NCBI GenBank assembly: GCA_964418415.1
Contig: CAYQLB010000001.1
Location: forward strand, 1 to 64,000
Source: CAJBLF01 sp964418415
GTDB lineage: Bacteria; Patescibacteriota; Gracilibacteria; Absconditabacterales; Absconditicoccaceae
Length of the DNA stretch: 64,000 nucleotides
Reading direction: 5' to 3'
Both the position numbers and the translations under genes were made by a program. Below the pieces are notes generated by a model. That model was not told the DNA's origin. It ran no database searches and saw only the letters and a list, made by a program, of their open reading frames with translations. Of this stretch, positions 20,982-33,589 are shown one piece after another; within the stretch, counting starts at the first letter, position 1; each line of letters starts with the position of its first letter.

Positions 20982-21650
20982 TTATTTGATTATATGCAAG
21001 GTAATAGGATGTTTAGCTTTGAGATAATTCAATAAATGTATGTCGTGGGTGATCAAAAAAATGGTCGTTCATACTTTGTTCGCTTGTATCAAAATATCTG
21101 CTATTGCTTGGGTATTTTCCCGATCTAGATTACCTGTCGGCTCATCTGCAATGATAAATTCTGGATCGTGGATGAGTGCTCTAGCTATAGCTACTTTTTG
21201 TTTTTCTCCTGCACTTAATATCTTCACGGATTTATCCAAAAGATGTTTTATATTCACTTTTTGGAGTACTTGCTTAAGTTTTGATTCTATGATCGTTTCT
21301 CCCAATTCATAGAGATGGAGTGGGTATATAATATTTTCTCTAACATCCAGATCATACAATAACTGATAATCTTGAAAAACTATACCTAACCTTTTTCTCA
21401 ATGTCTGGATATCTTCTTCTGTAAATTTGGAGATATCTTGTCTGCTGTAGAAAATGGTTTTTTCTGGTGGAGTAAGCTTTCCGGTGATGAATTTTACTAA
21501 GGTCGTCTTACCTGTTCCTGATTTTCCTGTGAGTACGAAAAATTCTTTCTCTTGTAGAGAGAGGTTAAGTTTTTCGAACAATGGCATGGGATTATCTCGA
21601 TATCATCGGCTGAGATTTTTTATTTCTATCAATGGTATGCTTGTTTCCAT
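20982..21650 (-). CDS. ABC transporter ATPase, FtsE/LolD type
   Basis: This 222-aa protein starts at ATG 21648-21650 (METSIPLIEIKNLSRGYRDN). Walker A is LTGKSGTGKTTLVKF, with the Q-loop in GIVFQDYQLL. The signature is LSAGEKQKVAIARAL and Walker B FIIADEPTGNLD, followed by the H-loop LITHDIHLL. The IADEPTGNLD wording and size fit the FtsE/LolD/MacB class, which works with FtsX- or MacB-like permeases on lipoproteins, cell division or export. No permease gene is adjacent. TGA encodes SR-G-YRD and NKV-G-TTIF. Confidence 0.88.
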
Positions 21651-21927
21651 GGTGAATATGGTATATAAAAACTTCTGCTTGTATGATATGATTATATCGT
21701 CAAAAATGCTATTTTGCAAAATAAACCCCTCGCACCCGGGTGTTTGGATTGACAAAATCACTAAAATTGACCAAAAATGTTAAAATATCGATATATTCGT
21801 TTCGTCTATGATAAAAGCTCTCGTTCGTCGAAATAGAGGCTGTATGATAAAATGTTAAAGAAAATCGTTGAATTTAGGTCAGAATTATGTATTTTTGAGT
21901 TATCATTTTATTTGTTGTTTTGATATT

Positions 21928-22950
21928 ATGTTAGAATTGAAACATGCTTTAGGAGAATTGGACAAGGTCGTAGATATTATTCAGTTGGAAAATTTTTTCC
22001 AGATATATCTTGGTAAAAAGGGGCTTTTAAATGAGGAATTTAAGGCTATGCTTGCTCTCGGATCTGAAGAGAAAAAAGATCGCTGAGCTAAGCTTTCTGA
22101 ATTAAAAACGAAATTGACCGAAGCATATGATGCTAAAGAACAATCCTTTAAAATGGCTCAGATTAACGAACAACTCGAAAAAGATCCTGTAGATATTAGT
22201 TTGGATACTTCTTATAAAGAGGGTTCTTATTCTTTGCTTGCAAAAATCAGAAGAGATGCTGAAGAAATTTGTAAATCTATGGGTTTTGTTATTGAATATG
22301 GAACGGAAATGGTCACTAAATTCGAGAACTTTGAATCGGTAAATATTCCTTTGACACATCCTGCTACTGAAATGCATGATACTATCTATCTCAATGATAA
22401 AGATGCTAAAGGAGAAAATCTTATTCTCAGAACACATACTTCATCGATGCAAAATTATCTTATCCAAAAATATGGATTGCCACTCAAGGCCGTTGTACCT
22501 GGTAAGGCATACAGATTTGAAAATATGGATGCGACACATGATATTATGTTCTATCAGTTAGAGTGAATGGTGATTGATAAAAATATTAGCATTGCTCATT
22601 TCAAAGAGATGATTACTAAATTACTTTCTTCATTGTTACATAAAAATGTAGAGACAAGGATGAGACCTGGATATTTTCCTTTTGTGGAGCCAGGATTCGA
22701 AATTGATGTGAGGTACGATATCTATAATCAAGAAACGGGTACCATGGAAAAATCCAAACGAATGGAAATTCTCGGGGCAGGTATGATTCATCCTAATGTC
22801 TTGAAAACTGCGGGAATTGATGTTTCAGATTGACGATCAGGGTTTGCTTTCGGGGTAGGAATTACGAGACTTGCCGCTGTCCGTTATGGTATGAAAGATA
22901 TTAGATATTTCACTAATGGAGATTTGAGGTTTGCAAAATCATTCGCTTAA
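21928..22950 (+). CDS. pheS: Phenylalanyl-tRNA synthetase alpha subunit
   Basis: This 340-aa class II synthetase subunit starts at ATG 21928, a little shorter than usual because the N-terminal coiled coil is compact. Motif 2 region: LILRTHTSSMQNYLIQ and VVPGKAYRFENMDATHDIMFYQLEG. Motif 3: GFAFGVGITRLAAVRYGMKD. Phe-binding HTSSMQ and FVEPGFEIDV are intact. Three TGA glycines (22084, 22564, 22831). pheT is not next to it, unlike in most bacteria, so the beta subunit must be elsewhere. Confidence 0.95.
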
Positions 22951-22960
22951 ACTTTTGATT

Positions 22961-22999
22961 GCTTATATACGAAAAATTCGCTATTGCGGATTTTTTTAA
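22961..22999 (+). terminator. Likely terminator of pheS
   Basis: AAATTCGC-TATT-GCGGATTT followed by a T-run, just after the pheS stop. The stem uses G-T pairs, so it is of moderate strength. Confidence 0.6.
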
Positions 23000-23009
23000 T
23001 TATTGTATG

Positions 23010-24116
23010 TTACTTATTTTTCCATTTTTCCCTGATTGTTTTTGCGATATGCTCTCTGTCTCGCTGGGTGGTCATAAATGTTCTGAACCCTTCTACTAGG
23101 GTATGATGTTGTTTATCTTTGACTAATACTCCACAGGTTGTATCTACTAATTCAACAGTTGCTCACTGGCCATATCCGAAGACGGGTACACCAAGAAGTA
23201 GTGCTTCCATCGTTCCTATTCCATAGCTTTCTTTGGTGAGATTTATAAGACCTTTTGCGTTTTTGATGATTTTGATTTTTTCGTCTATATCACCAATTCG
23301 TCCTATGAAGATGATTGTCGGACCTGCTATAGATTTGAGATACTTTTCGTCTGGGCCGCTTCCCATCATAATGAGTGGTACTTTCATCTCGTTGCAGAGT
23401 TTGATAATCTTGTCTGCTTCTCTGACAAATGAAACGAGTCTGCCTATATAGACATAGTATGGTTGTGGATTTCTTTCTATGGTTGGGATGAAGCATTTTT
23501 CTGTAACTATAGGGTATTTGATGGTGATATTATGCATTTTATATAAATTTTCCGCTTCTTGTGCAGTATATTTACTATTTGCATAGATTTTATCGAATTT
23601 AGTGAATTTCAAGTCTCGTTTTCTGAGTGTAGGAACGATTCGATGGAAAATCTTTCCTTTGATTCCTGTTAGTTTTTCTTGGTATTCATCGTGATGGGTT
23701 CGGATATATTGCATCGGTGAATGAAGATATAATGTTGTTTTTATGCCGGAAATCGGAGAAATGTTTTTTGCTATAGCAAAGGAGGAAATAGTGATATGAT
23801 CTGGTGCATATTTTTTGATTTTTCTTGACAGTATTTTCATCAAACTCGGATAAAAGAACATGAGATTACGATAATCCAAGAGTCGTGAAAGAAGAGGAAT
23901 TTTGTGCGTGCTGCATCGAAAAAATATATCATTGATTCTGCGAGGGAGCGCAGTGATAATTTCTATTTTATACTTCTTCGTTTCGAGTTTTTTCCTATCG
24001 GAGAATATCGTGAACACTTTGCTGTGTGTGAGTTCTTTGGTTTCGTCGATAAGGTCTTTGAGGACATTCAACGCTCACCCGGGTGCTATTCGACAATGCA
24101 CGAAAGCAACTTTCAT
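23010..24116 (-). CDS. GT4-family glycosyltransferase
   Basis: This 368-aa protein starts at ATG 24114-24116 with MKVAFVHCRIAPGGALNVL, the Gly-rich first loop of a GT-B fold (one Gly is TGA). YLHSPMQYIRTHHDEY is typical of WbaZ-like mannosyltransferases. The C-terminal half has YYVYIGRLVSFVREADKII and the nucleotide-sugar motif ESYGIGTMEALLLGVPVFGY. Predicted to add sugars to a surface glycan in the cytoplasm; donor and acceptor cannot be stated. Convergent with pheS. Confidence 0.88.
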
Positions 24117-24279
24117 TACTATGACTAATAATTAAAAATACATAGTGGTAGTTCTTTACTGTTTCTTAGACTATATATTCTTGTTTGGTAAACAAGGAAA
24201 ATATCGTTTGGAATATAAGCGCTTGAAAAGGAATGGAAAAAGTATATCAATCAGTCTGCTTTATGTTTTTTGTTTTACT

Positions 24280-24687
24280 ATGAATACTGAAGAAAGAATA
24301 TTCATTAAGAGGAATCTTGTTAAACTTATTATAGGTCTTATCTTGCTTGGTTTTTCATTTTCTTATATCCAAAAACACCCTGCAGAAAAAGCATCTATCT
24401 TTTCTGGTTTTCAAGTATTACGACAGAGGGTTGTGGTATATGTACATAAGATTACTGATACTAACTCTGAAGCATACAAAAAAAAATATGATTATGAAAA
24501 AACTTATCAGGAGCTTATTAATATGGCAGAGAGTAAAGATTGTGTTGATCCAAATATTATTACAGAATTAAATGAGACCTATCTTAGTCTTAAGAAGGAA
24601 TGAATGAAAACGCTTGAAGAAAATCTTCCTGGATATGTTCGTAAAGCTAATGAATATAAACATATGGTAGATAGTTGTACTAAATAA
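24280..24687 (+). CDS. Small protein with N-terminal membrane anchor
   Basis: This 135-aa protein starts at ATG 24280 (MNTEERIFIKRNLVKLIIGL). A single hydrophobic helix (LIIGLILLGFSFSYIQ, about residues 15-30) precedes a charged extracytoplasmic region with two Cys. One TGA glycine (24601). Unknown function. The upstream in-frame extension to 24145 has poor coding character and was not used. Confidence 0.6.
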
Positions 24688-24718
24688 ATAATTTTCAATT
24701 TCTACTTTCTAATTTTCA

Positions 24719-24756
24719 AAAAAACTCTGCATCATCACAGAGTTTTTTATTTTGTA
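24719..24756 (+). terminator. Strong rho-independent terminator
   Basis: AAAACTCTG-CATCATCA-CAGAGTTTTTTATTTT after the small membrane-protein gene; perfect 8-bp stem and T-run. Confidence 0.9.
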
Positions 24757-24813
24757 ATAAAAAAACCTTATTTTATACTATAATTTCTCCCCCGAGAAGC
24801 CGGGGTCGAAAAA

Positions 24814-26031
24814 TTATCCTATAAAGGGAATATTTATTGCTCGGAAATGACTTAAATCTTTGAGGAGAATGTATATTCCCAATGACATCAATGCTATGAA
24901 AAAGAAGAGATTGATATATCCTTCTATAGTGAAATATTTCTCAGGCTTTAATTTTCCTATTCACTGAATCAATACACCCAACAATCTTCCTCCATCTAAC
25001 GCAGGAATAGGTAGAATATTGAAGATGGCGAGGGCGAGAGAGATCATACCAGCGAATCCCAGATAGAGTTTTCGTCATCATTCGCTGAGCAGGATTTCTC
25101 CGAATTTGATAGCTCCTGCGGGTCAGGTGAGTTTATTCAATGAATGTTTGATTCTTTCTTTTTGGAAAGAGAAGAGATCGCTGCCGAGCGTGCCGAGTGC
25201 AGAGAAGGTGAGTATAGTCTGTGTTTTGATTTCTTGGAATCCTATTTGCATAGCTTTGCCTATCGGGAATTTGATGATAGTATTTTGTGTCTCTGTAGCT
25301 GATGATTGAACAAACGCTATTCATAAGATACAATTGTCTTGAGCGCATGATCCTGTGACTGTAGTGGTCTTGCCCTTTCTGAGATAACTGAGAGAGATAT
25401 CTCCGCCGATATTTTCTTTGAGTGTGGTATTGAGATTCCGTTGGTTGATAGGGATTCCGTTGATGTTTTGGATAATATCCCCTGACACAATGCCCATCTG
25501 ATAGGAAAGCGATCCAGAGTCTACGATTGCTACTTGGACTTTCATTGCTTCTTTGCGTTGTTTTTCTGTCTCGGTGATGAATCCTTCTTGATACAAAAAT
25601 GTCTGTGTCGGCATCAAATAACTATTTTCTTTGGAAAGCAGAGCGTTTTCTGATATTATGGAGATGGGTTTCGTACCCATGGCGAATATTGCTGAAAATA
25701 GTACCCATGCGAGGATGAAATTTGCTGTCACTCCTGCAATCATGATCAATATCTTGTGTTTCATTTTGGCTTTGATGAAGCTATCTTTCGCATGAAAATC
25801 CTCTTTGATATTCGGGTCTTCTCCTTTGAGTCTGACGAATCCTCCGAGCGGGATGAGATTCAATGTATATTGCGTCCCTGATTTGTCTGTTCGGAGTTTG
25901 CAGACTTTTGGGGGAATGCCTATACCAAATTCCAGGACTTTGACGCCGCTTTTTTTTGCTGTGATGAAATGCCCCAATTCATGGATCAATATCAATCCCA
26001 TAAACATTACTATTCACAATACTACCGCCAT
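24814..26031 (-). CDS. rseP: RseP-family site-2 zinc metalloprotease
   Basis: This 405-aa protein starts at ATG 26029-26031. The N-terminal helix carries HELGH (residues about 17-21), the zinc site of site-2 proteases. A PDZ-like domain is in the middle (GIVSGDIIQNINGIPINQRN). The C-terminal helix contains the third ligand motif NILPIPALDGGRLLG. Several glycines (V-L-G-IVMF, LT-G-PAGAIKF, SE-G-G-RKL, VLIQ-G-IGK) are TGA. It cleaves anti-sigma factors or signal peptides within the membrane in other bacteria; the substrate here is unknown. Confidence 0.93.
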
Positions 26032-26139
26032 TTTTTCAATTACGAATTTAAAATTACGAATTACGAATTCTTTTGTTGATTAGTATTTACGGAATTGTAT
26101 AATCAATACAACGTATTTTTTATCGATTTTCCAATATAC

Positions 26140-26964
26140 ATGAAATTGATTGATGCGCATACGCATTTGAATACTGGCGATCTCTATCCTCAGCGAGAGG
26201 AATATCTTTTTCAATTTATTCAGGCTGGGGGAGTGGGATTAGTAAATTCTGGAGCCAGTGAAGAATACAATACAAAGGGGATTGAAATAGCTAAGATGGC
26301 TTCAAGTTTAAAGCTTCAAACTTCAAGCTGTCTTGTTAGGTCGACTATAGGGTATCATCCGGATTGTTGCAATGATGGCGAGATTACTGAAGAAAATCTT
26401 CAGCAAAAAATAGTTGATTTGAAAAAAATGTATGAAGAAAATAAAGAATATGTTGTAGCAATAGGCGAATGTGGTATTGATACCTATTATCCTGGCAGCG
26501 AAAATTCATTAGAATTACAAAAACACCTGTTTGTAGCTCAATGTGATTTAGCTAAAGAGCTCTGACTGCCGTTGATGGTGCATATCAGAAAAGACTTTAC
26601 TACTGCTTTTGAAATTCTCAAACGCTACGCTGATATGATACTCTATATTCATTGTTGGGGTTTTGGACCTAATGAGTTCAGAATGTTGAGTTCAGAATTC
26701 AAAAATCTGTATATAGGATTTTGTGGTAATGTGACCTACAAAAATGCTCAGGCACTTAGAGATACTTTATCATTGGTGTCTTTGGATCAGTTGCTTTTGG
26801 AGACAGATGCGCCACGACTTAGTCCACAAATTGTTCGTGGAACTATCAATCATCCTACTAATGTGAAATATATCTATGAATATGTATCCGCGTATGTATG
26901 AATCTCTGTGGAAGTCTTATCTAAACATATATATGATAATTTCTGTAGTATATACAAACTGTAA
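26140..26964 (+). CDS. TatD-family metal-dependent hydrolase
   Basis: This 274-aa protein starts at ATG 26140, directly after TATAC. N-terminal metal motif LIDAHTHL; AIGECGIDTYY; helix with QKHLFVAQCDLAKELGLPLM; VHIRKDF; C-terminal LLLETDAPRLSPQ. These match TatD DNases. The usual HCF motif reads YIHCWGFGP. TGA at 26564 (KEL-G-LPLM) and 26899 (YV-G-ISVE). Family members are 3'-5' exonucleases or deoxyribonucleases. Confidence 0.9.
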
Positions 26965-26981
26965 ACTACACTAACAAAAGA

Positions 26982-27011
26982 TTGACTTTTTATTTTAAAT
27001 AGATATATAAA
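26982..27011 (+). promoter_or_regulatory. Putative promoter of the 501-aa protein gene
   Basis: TTGACT at 26982-26987 and TATAAA at 27006-27011 with an 18-bp spacer, in an AT-rich tract 30 bp before the start codon. Confidence 0.5.
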
Positions 27012-27040
27012 TTTTATATATTTACTTATTTTTTATTTAT

Positions 27041-28546
27041 ATGTACGATTATCAAAAACTTGGCACAAGCATCAATGATTTTTATGTTTATAAGGATTCT
27101 ATAGAAAATTTTTTGAAGTCTGGTGATATTTTTGATCCTGTAGATAAACAACATTATACTATTACTAAACAGCAATGTTTAAATTCCTTATTAAGTATTT
27201 TTTCTCTTACTCAAGAAAATATCGTTGATCCTCGTATTCGTACTATTGCTACGGAACTTATGCAAACACTTTCTTCTATCAAAACTCCTGATGATTTATC
27301 ATGGACTTCTTTATCTTCTTGTTCTACCATAGTACAACGTATACACAATGAAATGATGTGCGTCTTACAAACTCCACAAGTAAATAGTAAAAATATGTAC
27401 ATACAGACATTTACTACGTTGACCGAATCTTTCAGAAATTATATTGGAATGCCTATGTCCTATTGCTCTTTTACTCCTGCTCAGCTATTTTTGCAATCAC
27501 ATAGATATACGGTTATGAGCGTTCAACACTTACATGCACTTATCAAAGAAATAGATACTATTCTTTCTGTTTCATTATTTGCTGATGATTGATTTAAACA
27601 AAGCTCGTATGGGCGATTTCCGTGATTTCTTGTTCAATTGAGAAATGTTGTTGAAACTGTCGTAAATAAAAAACATATACGTACTCCTGTAAAGAGAGCT
27701 TCATCTTTTGTCGCTTCCAAAAAAAAGGAACATATTGTACCTGTACCATCAGAGCCAAAACCTGATAAATATTCTGATATCCATCATGATGATGAAATTA
27801 TTGTTCCGAAAAAAGATTATCTTCATAGACTTAGCGATGATTGGGAGAATATTCTTTCATATATATCTCTTGATGAAGAGATTACTCAAGATACGTATTC
27901 AGATGTTTTTGAGGAACATAAAGAACATATACTATCTCTCAAAAATATTCAAGAATTTAAAAAATTTCTCAATGCACGTGTTCGTATCTACAAATCATAT
28001 ACTACTAGGAATAATACAACATATTGGATGTGATCAGCGATGATATTTTTGCAAAATATGCTAAAAAAAGATATTCATAAAAAAAATATATCAGATAATG
28101 AACATGATGAGGATAATGAAGAAAATATACTTCCTCGTTATCAGCAAACTATACAAAAACAAAAAGAAGAAAGAGCAGTATTACTTCGTAAACAAACTGC
28201 ATATTTTCCTCAGATTATACTATTACTTCAACAGTTCAAACAAAAGTGTATCACTGAATATTTTCCCCAACCTCCTCAAAAATTTAGATCTCTATTTGTT
28301 CAGCAGTACGATCTTCTTGTAACTCAGCCCGTTATTCAATTTGATCCAGAACTCTTTGGTTTGGATGAATCTGCTTTGTCTGATTATAAACATCGAAAAT
28401 ATGAACTATACAAAGGAATTCCTTCTCTTATCAGCAAGTGATCGGATGAACTTATCAAAAGAGGAATTAAACAATGATTTATTTTCGGAGAAATTGATGA
28501 TCTGATAGATCAGCTTAAAAAAATGTATAATGAACATCATACATAA
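27041..28546 (+). CDS. Large hydrophilic protein of unknown function
   Basis: This 501-aa protein starts at ATG 27041 (MYDYQKLGTSINDFYVYKD). Several TGA are read as Gly (27590, FP-G-FLVQ, W-M-G-SAM, SK-G-SDEL, KQ-G-FIF). N-terminal helical region, a Lys-rich linker near residues 205-245, then helical segments (SDDWENILSYISLDEEI; RYQQTIQKQKEERAVLLRKQ). No signal, no membrane span, no known domain. Its TAA abuts the TAA of the convergent MFS gene with no base between. Confidence 0.7.
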
Positions 28547-29737
28547 TTATTTGAGTTTCAATATTTTTCTTCATAGAACTATATTAACGATAATAATGAA
28601 TACGCCTAATCCTATGAGGGCGTATTTTGGTTCAAACAAAGAAAGCAGCTGTTTACCTCCGGTCATATACAATGCGAAAATGGCGAATATGATCGATCTC
28701 GTCGTCGCTATCGCTTTGCCTTTGGTCAGCTGTACGAGCACGTGATTCCGGCTCGGCTGCCGCAGGCCGTCGAAGATCTCGAAGACGAAACAGATGATGA
28801 TGAGCCGTATCCGTGATCCGGTGAGCAATCCTGCAATGATCAATAACAGTCATTGTACACTGGTTCAGAGTATCCGCGCGAAATTATAGCTGTATTTTTC
28901 TCCTATCTTGTAGGCGTATTTCAAAGCGAAAATCCCTCCTATGCTTATGATCGTCGCTACGAATCATCCGTACCGATCAGGCATTCCATTGTTGGAAAGC
29001 ATTGGTAAGAAGATGATTCAGAAGAAGGCTACATGATGAGATAATGAACGGTAGATTACCAGTAATCTCGTTTTTTTATTCTTGAATACATTGGCGATAG
29101 CGGTCTTCGCTGTCTCCCGATTCTTCTGTATGGCTTCCTTGATGGTCATCATCTTCTTGTGTATCGGATACGGTTCCTTCAGCTTGATTACCAGCGAGAC
29201 GAGGATGAGTGCACTTATGACATCCAATCCTGCGAGCATTGTGTATCCTGCGTCACCGAAGAGCTTCAATATTCCTGATGCTATGAGCGGCGTGATGAGT
29301 GCTACCAATTCTCCGTAAAACATGAATCTTCCGATATGTTTTCCGAATTCTTTCTCTCTTCAGAGTATCCTCAGATTCTCTTCCAGGAATGCTTGTCCTG
29401 TCCCGCTCCGGAAACTCCCATATAATGCGGCGAAGAATGCCGCTATGGCGAATCCTCGAAGGCTTGGAAAGAGCAATATCATCACTGCAGATATCACGTT
29501 GCATACCACCGAAATGAACATCGATTTTTTCCTTCCTGCGGTATCCGCTCGTACGGAAGTCGGCAATTCGAAGAGGAACATGCTGAAGGTCGTGATGTTG
29601 GAGATGAGTATGATCTGTGCCAGATTCAGTCCGGTATATTTGTAGAAAAGCGTGATGATAGGAATCAGAAAAACGATCCCTGAAATCAGGTTGATCAATC
29701 CATGTATTCTCATATTTCTGGTTGCAATATCCTTCAT
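28547..29737 (-). CDS. MFS transporter
   Basis: This 396-aa protein has about 12 membrane helices. The MFS loop 2-3 signature is degenerate (ELPTSVRADTAGRKKSMFIS). Helices are Gly-rich, several glycines being TGA (RIL-G-REKEFGKH, AFF-G-IIFLP, IVL-G-RKILKLK). The stretch around 28680-28800 is noticeably GC-richer than neighbours (cgtcgtcgctatcgctttgc), a sign of later acquisition, though UGA use shows it is adapted. Substrate unknown; family members include drug and sugar exporters. It lies 2 bp after the VirD4-like ATPase gene. Confidence 0.85.
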
Positions 29738-29739
29738 GA

Positions 29740-32223
29740 TTAGACACCGACCCTAAAGAAGATTTCCTTGTCGACGAGTTCTCTTTTTGTTCATCGTTTC
29801 AGTGCTGATATCTGTTTCATGATTTCTACTTTTTCTGGTATGTTCAAGATAGGATCTCCATATGGTACTCTTGTCTGAAAACTGAAAGGCCTGGTTGGTT
29901 GGTTATTAACTACGATTTTTGCAGCAGCCCTAAAGGTATCTCCGTTTACCATATCTATCGCTGAAAATTCTGGTCCCATTTCTTTTTCTAATAATTCAGC
30001 ATCGGGTGCACCGACTTTGTGGAAGAAAAAGTTTCCTACGTTACCGAAGATAGTTTTGGAAAGATCGAGATTGCCTCCTAATCATTCTTGTTTGAGCTGA
30101 TCAATATATTGATGTGCTATTACTAATCCTAATTTGTATTTTCTGGCTTCTGATAAGATACTTTCAATCGATTTCGATACATAATTTTGGAACTCATCGA
30201 TATAGAGAAAGTAATTCTTTCTTTCTTTGGGATCAAGTCTTGCTCTTTTGAGCGCTGAAAGCTTGAGCTGCATTGATACCATTCTTCCTACCAATTTACT
30301 ATTTTCTTCTCCTGTCAAACCTTTTGCAAGATTAACAAGAATAACCTTTCCTTCATTCATTGCATCAAAGAAGTTGAATGCTGATTTTGGTTGTCCAATT
30401 ACGTTTCTGATATATGTACCTGTAGTGAATGGTCAGAATTTTGCTTGCAAGAATGGGATGATTTCTGATTTTTCTCTTTCTCCCATTTTTCTGTAGGTCT
30501 TATTCCACCGTGCGGCGATGATAGGGTTTTTTACGTTTCTTATTTTAGATTCTGCGAATGCATCATCAGTGAAAAGTCTCATAATATCTACGAGTGTTCC
30601 TCCTTCTTCTTGTTCCATGAGGAGAAAGCATGCGTTACGAAAGTAATCCTGGATTCTCGGTCCAAATATTTCCTCTCCGTACATAGAGACGAACATCTCT
30701 ACGAGATCGTTGGTGATAACATCTCTTTCATCGTCGTTTTCTGCACCGTCTAATGGATTGAAGGCGATCGGATAATCGGTATTTGCAAGATCGAAATAAA
30801 TCAGATCATCTATTCTTTCTTTGGGATAATGTTTCATAACAAATTCCACTAAATCGCCATGCGGATCGATAACACAGAATCCATTATTGAGCCTAATATC
30901 CTCTAATAATGACGTCAGCATCAGTGTTGATTTACCTGAACCTGTTTGTCCGATAATATACATATGTCTAAATCTATCGTCATTGGTGGTCATAATTCTA
31001 ACTTCTTTCTTTATTCCTGCATAGGTATTGTATCACAATAAAATTCATTCTGTCGGAAGATTGTCTGGTGCCGGAATAATCTTGAATTTTTGTCGGCTGA
31101 TTCTTGGATTTCTATTGAATTTTGCATTCGGAATATGAATGATAGAAGAGACCTCTTTGATACTCAAGATCATCTTTTTTTTCCATTTTAGAATATTATG
31201 TAATCGTCCTCCATTTCCTCAGAATATTCTATTAACAAAGTCTTTAGCAAAATTTTGGATATCTTTAGCTTTTTTGAATTTGAACGCATTCAATCCTATA
31301 TAGCTATATTGGCTGAATGATCTTGCTAGATCGTCGATGATCCTCTCTGGTCTATTTACATCCGGCGATGTGACCAATGCTTTGATCTTTATAGAGAAAA
31401 TTTCTTCCTCGACTTTTTTGTCGAGATCTCCTGTTTGTTGTTGGGTAAGATCGCTTTTTTTTGTATCATCATCTTTGTTAGCATCCTTATTGTCTCAACT
31501 TGCGCTGATGATACCTTTTCGAATATCTTTAAGCAACATTCCCAAAAATCACTTATTTTTTCCCTCTTTGATTTTTTTAGATTCTTTTCTTAATTTTTTG
31601 AGTGCGTCTTCATCCATTGGTGAGACCAACATTTGTAGACACATTTTTTCATCGGTGAAGACTTTGGAATATGCGGAAAGAATACTATCCATTGGATCTG
31701 CTTCGAAGACTTCATACGTCTTGATTGGATATGCATTATCTTTGCTTAATACAAATTCTCCGCCTGCCATGTATTTCCCCGCTTCGAGGAGTTTCGGCTG
31801 ATCGATAGGATCCACAACAGCACCTATAAAGAACGAAGAAATTAGTTTTTCCATTGTCTCTATGTGTTCTTTTGGTACACCCATGATGAATTTTATGACT
31901 TCTTTCTCAATGAACATCTCCATACTGATATAGTTCTGTCCTAATTTGTTGAATCTTCGTTTGTCTTCGACTATGGAATAGAAATTCTTATAAATCTGAT
32001 TCATTATCTGGATGTTCTGTTTCATATCTTTGATGGTATCTCCTCCTTCATCGCCTCCCTTTGTTGTCACGCTTTTTGGGATCTTGATTTGTAAAAATCT
32101 TAACTGATTTGCTTGCTGTGTTCTATGCTTTTTGTACATCGAAGAAAAAATGGCTTTGATGAAGAATTCTCCTATCAGCCGTAAGCTTAATGTTATGATA
32201 ATTAGCATACCTACTTCATTCAT
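29740..32223 (-). CDS. VirD4/TraG-like ATPase (paralog 1)
   Basis: This 827-aa protein starts at ATG 32221-32223. An N-terminal membrane helix (MLIIITLSLRLIGEFFIKAI) is followed by a long non-ATPase region and an HerA/VirD4-like ATPase: RHMYIIGQTGSGKSTLMLT (Walker A about residue 424), VIDPHGDLVEFVM, and Walker B YFLYIDEFQNYVSKSIESIL followed by SEARKYKLGLVIAHQ. TGA sites include 31549, 30433, 30082 and 29791. Such ATPases pump DNA or protein through envelope machines. In CPR genomes they occur beside type IV pilus genes, and a paralog lies at 38131-41130. Its partner and substrate are unknown. Confidence 0.85.
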
Positions 32224-32450
32224 TCGTTTTTTTTGCGTTAAAACCGTAATGCGGTTCGTTGATAATTATAGCTAATATGTCCAAAAATGCAATTTTCTTC
32301 TTTTATTTTGTGCTTTACATCGCTCTTTTTTCACCAAAAATATGAAAATGTTATCTAATATGTTTTTGTGTTCGAGTGAATTTTTTGAAGTTGAGATTCG
32401 ACTCTACTTTCGTAAAATACAGTTAGTTTATTTTTTTGTACAAAAAATCC

Positions 32451-33392
32451 ATGCTGCTTTCATGAAAAGAACTTTCCTTGCAATTGAAACAAGAATTGAC
32501 TGATAAAACTGCGAAAATCTTCGCTGGCAAGAAGGCATATGTCGCTATTATTTTCCTGTGAGATGATTATTCTTCTGCTACGTATGTGAAACACAAGAAA
32601 GCATATGGTGAAGCAATCGGACTTCCTGTTATTGTCTTTGGACAGAATCATCAAGCTGAATATGATAGGAATCAAGCTGGCAAATTTGATGATATTGGTA
32701 TCTATATCAATCAAAAATATGACAGTGTGTGAAAGGTCATGGAACTCATTAGATATCTCAATCATGACGATGAATGTGTTGGAATTATTATTCAATTACC
32801 ACTTCCTGATCAGTTTGAGCCATACAAAGAACAGTTATTGGCTGCCATAACTCCACAGAAAGATGTAGATTGACTTGGATGAGTGATTCTTTGACTTTCA
32901 GAAATCGGTCTTGTTGACTTTGTTCCTGCTACTCCGAAGGCAGTATTATATCTGCTTGAACAGTATAAACTCGATGATTTCAAAGGTAAAACTATAGCGA
33001 TATTATGACAGAGTAACATTGTTGGGAAGCCTCTTGCCATCGAATGCATCAAGAGATGAGCAACAGTCTACACGTGTAATGCAAGTACGCCACCAGAACA
33101 GATCAAAACTATCGCAAAAATGTCTGACTATATTATTTCTTCTACATGAAAAGTTCACTTAATTGATAATTCTTTTGTGCGCGATGATCAATCACAGATT
33201 ATCGTTGATGTTTGATATGGACATATTGATGGAAAACCTGTCGGTGATGTACATATTGAAACCATCAAAGATAAGGTTGCTTCGTATACACCAGTTCCTG
33301 GTTGAGTAGGACCACTGACCGTGGCATGTATTTTTGATAATGTGTTTGTTCTTCAGTGATATGAAGAGATTTTGAAACCATATAAGCTTTAA
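32451..33392 (+). CDS. folD: Methylenetetrahydrofolate dehydrogenase/cyclohydrolase
   Basis: This 313-aa protein starts at ATG 32451 (MLLSGKELSLQLKQELTDKT). Catalytic Lys motif TYVKHKKAYGEAIG; substrate motif QLPLPDQF; TPQKDVDGLGGV; cofactor loop ILGQSNIVGKPLA; VDVGYGHIDGKPVGDV; TPVPGGVGPLTVA. Twelve glycines are TGA, many inside these invariant motifs, so the gene is unreadable under the standard code. Interconverts methylene- and formyl-THF in one-carbon metabolism, here likely supplying formyl-THF to Fmt (53261-54448). Confidence 0.93.
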
Positions 33393-33589
33393 AAAAAATT
33401 AAAATTTAGAAAAAACAAAAAAAATTTAGAATTTAGAAAAAATAAGAAAATTTAGAATTATAGAAACAAATAAGATAATTTAGAAATTTTAAATTCTGTC
33501 TTTTGGTTTCTAAATTCTTCTTTCTAAATTTTAAATTCTTCTTTCTAAATTCACCTCGTTTCTAAATTTTAAATTCTAAATTTATTCTT
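33393..33589. repeat. AT-rich inverted repeat (tttagaa family)
   Basis: Multiple copies of tttagaatttagaaa on the left half face ttctaaattttaaattc on the right half, forming a long imperfect hairpin. The same words recur at 44083-44131 and 46620-46670, so it is a dispersed low-complexity family. No gene. Confidence 0.7.
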
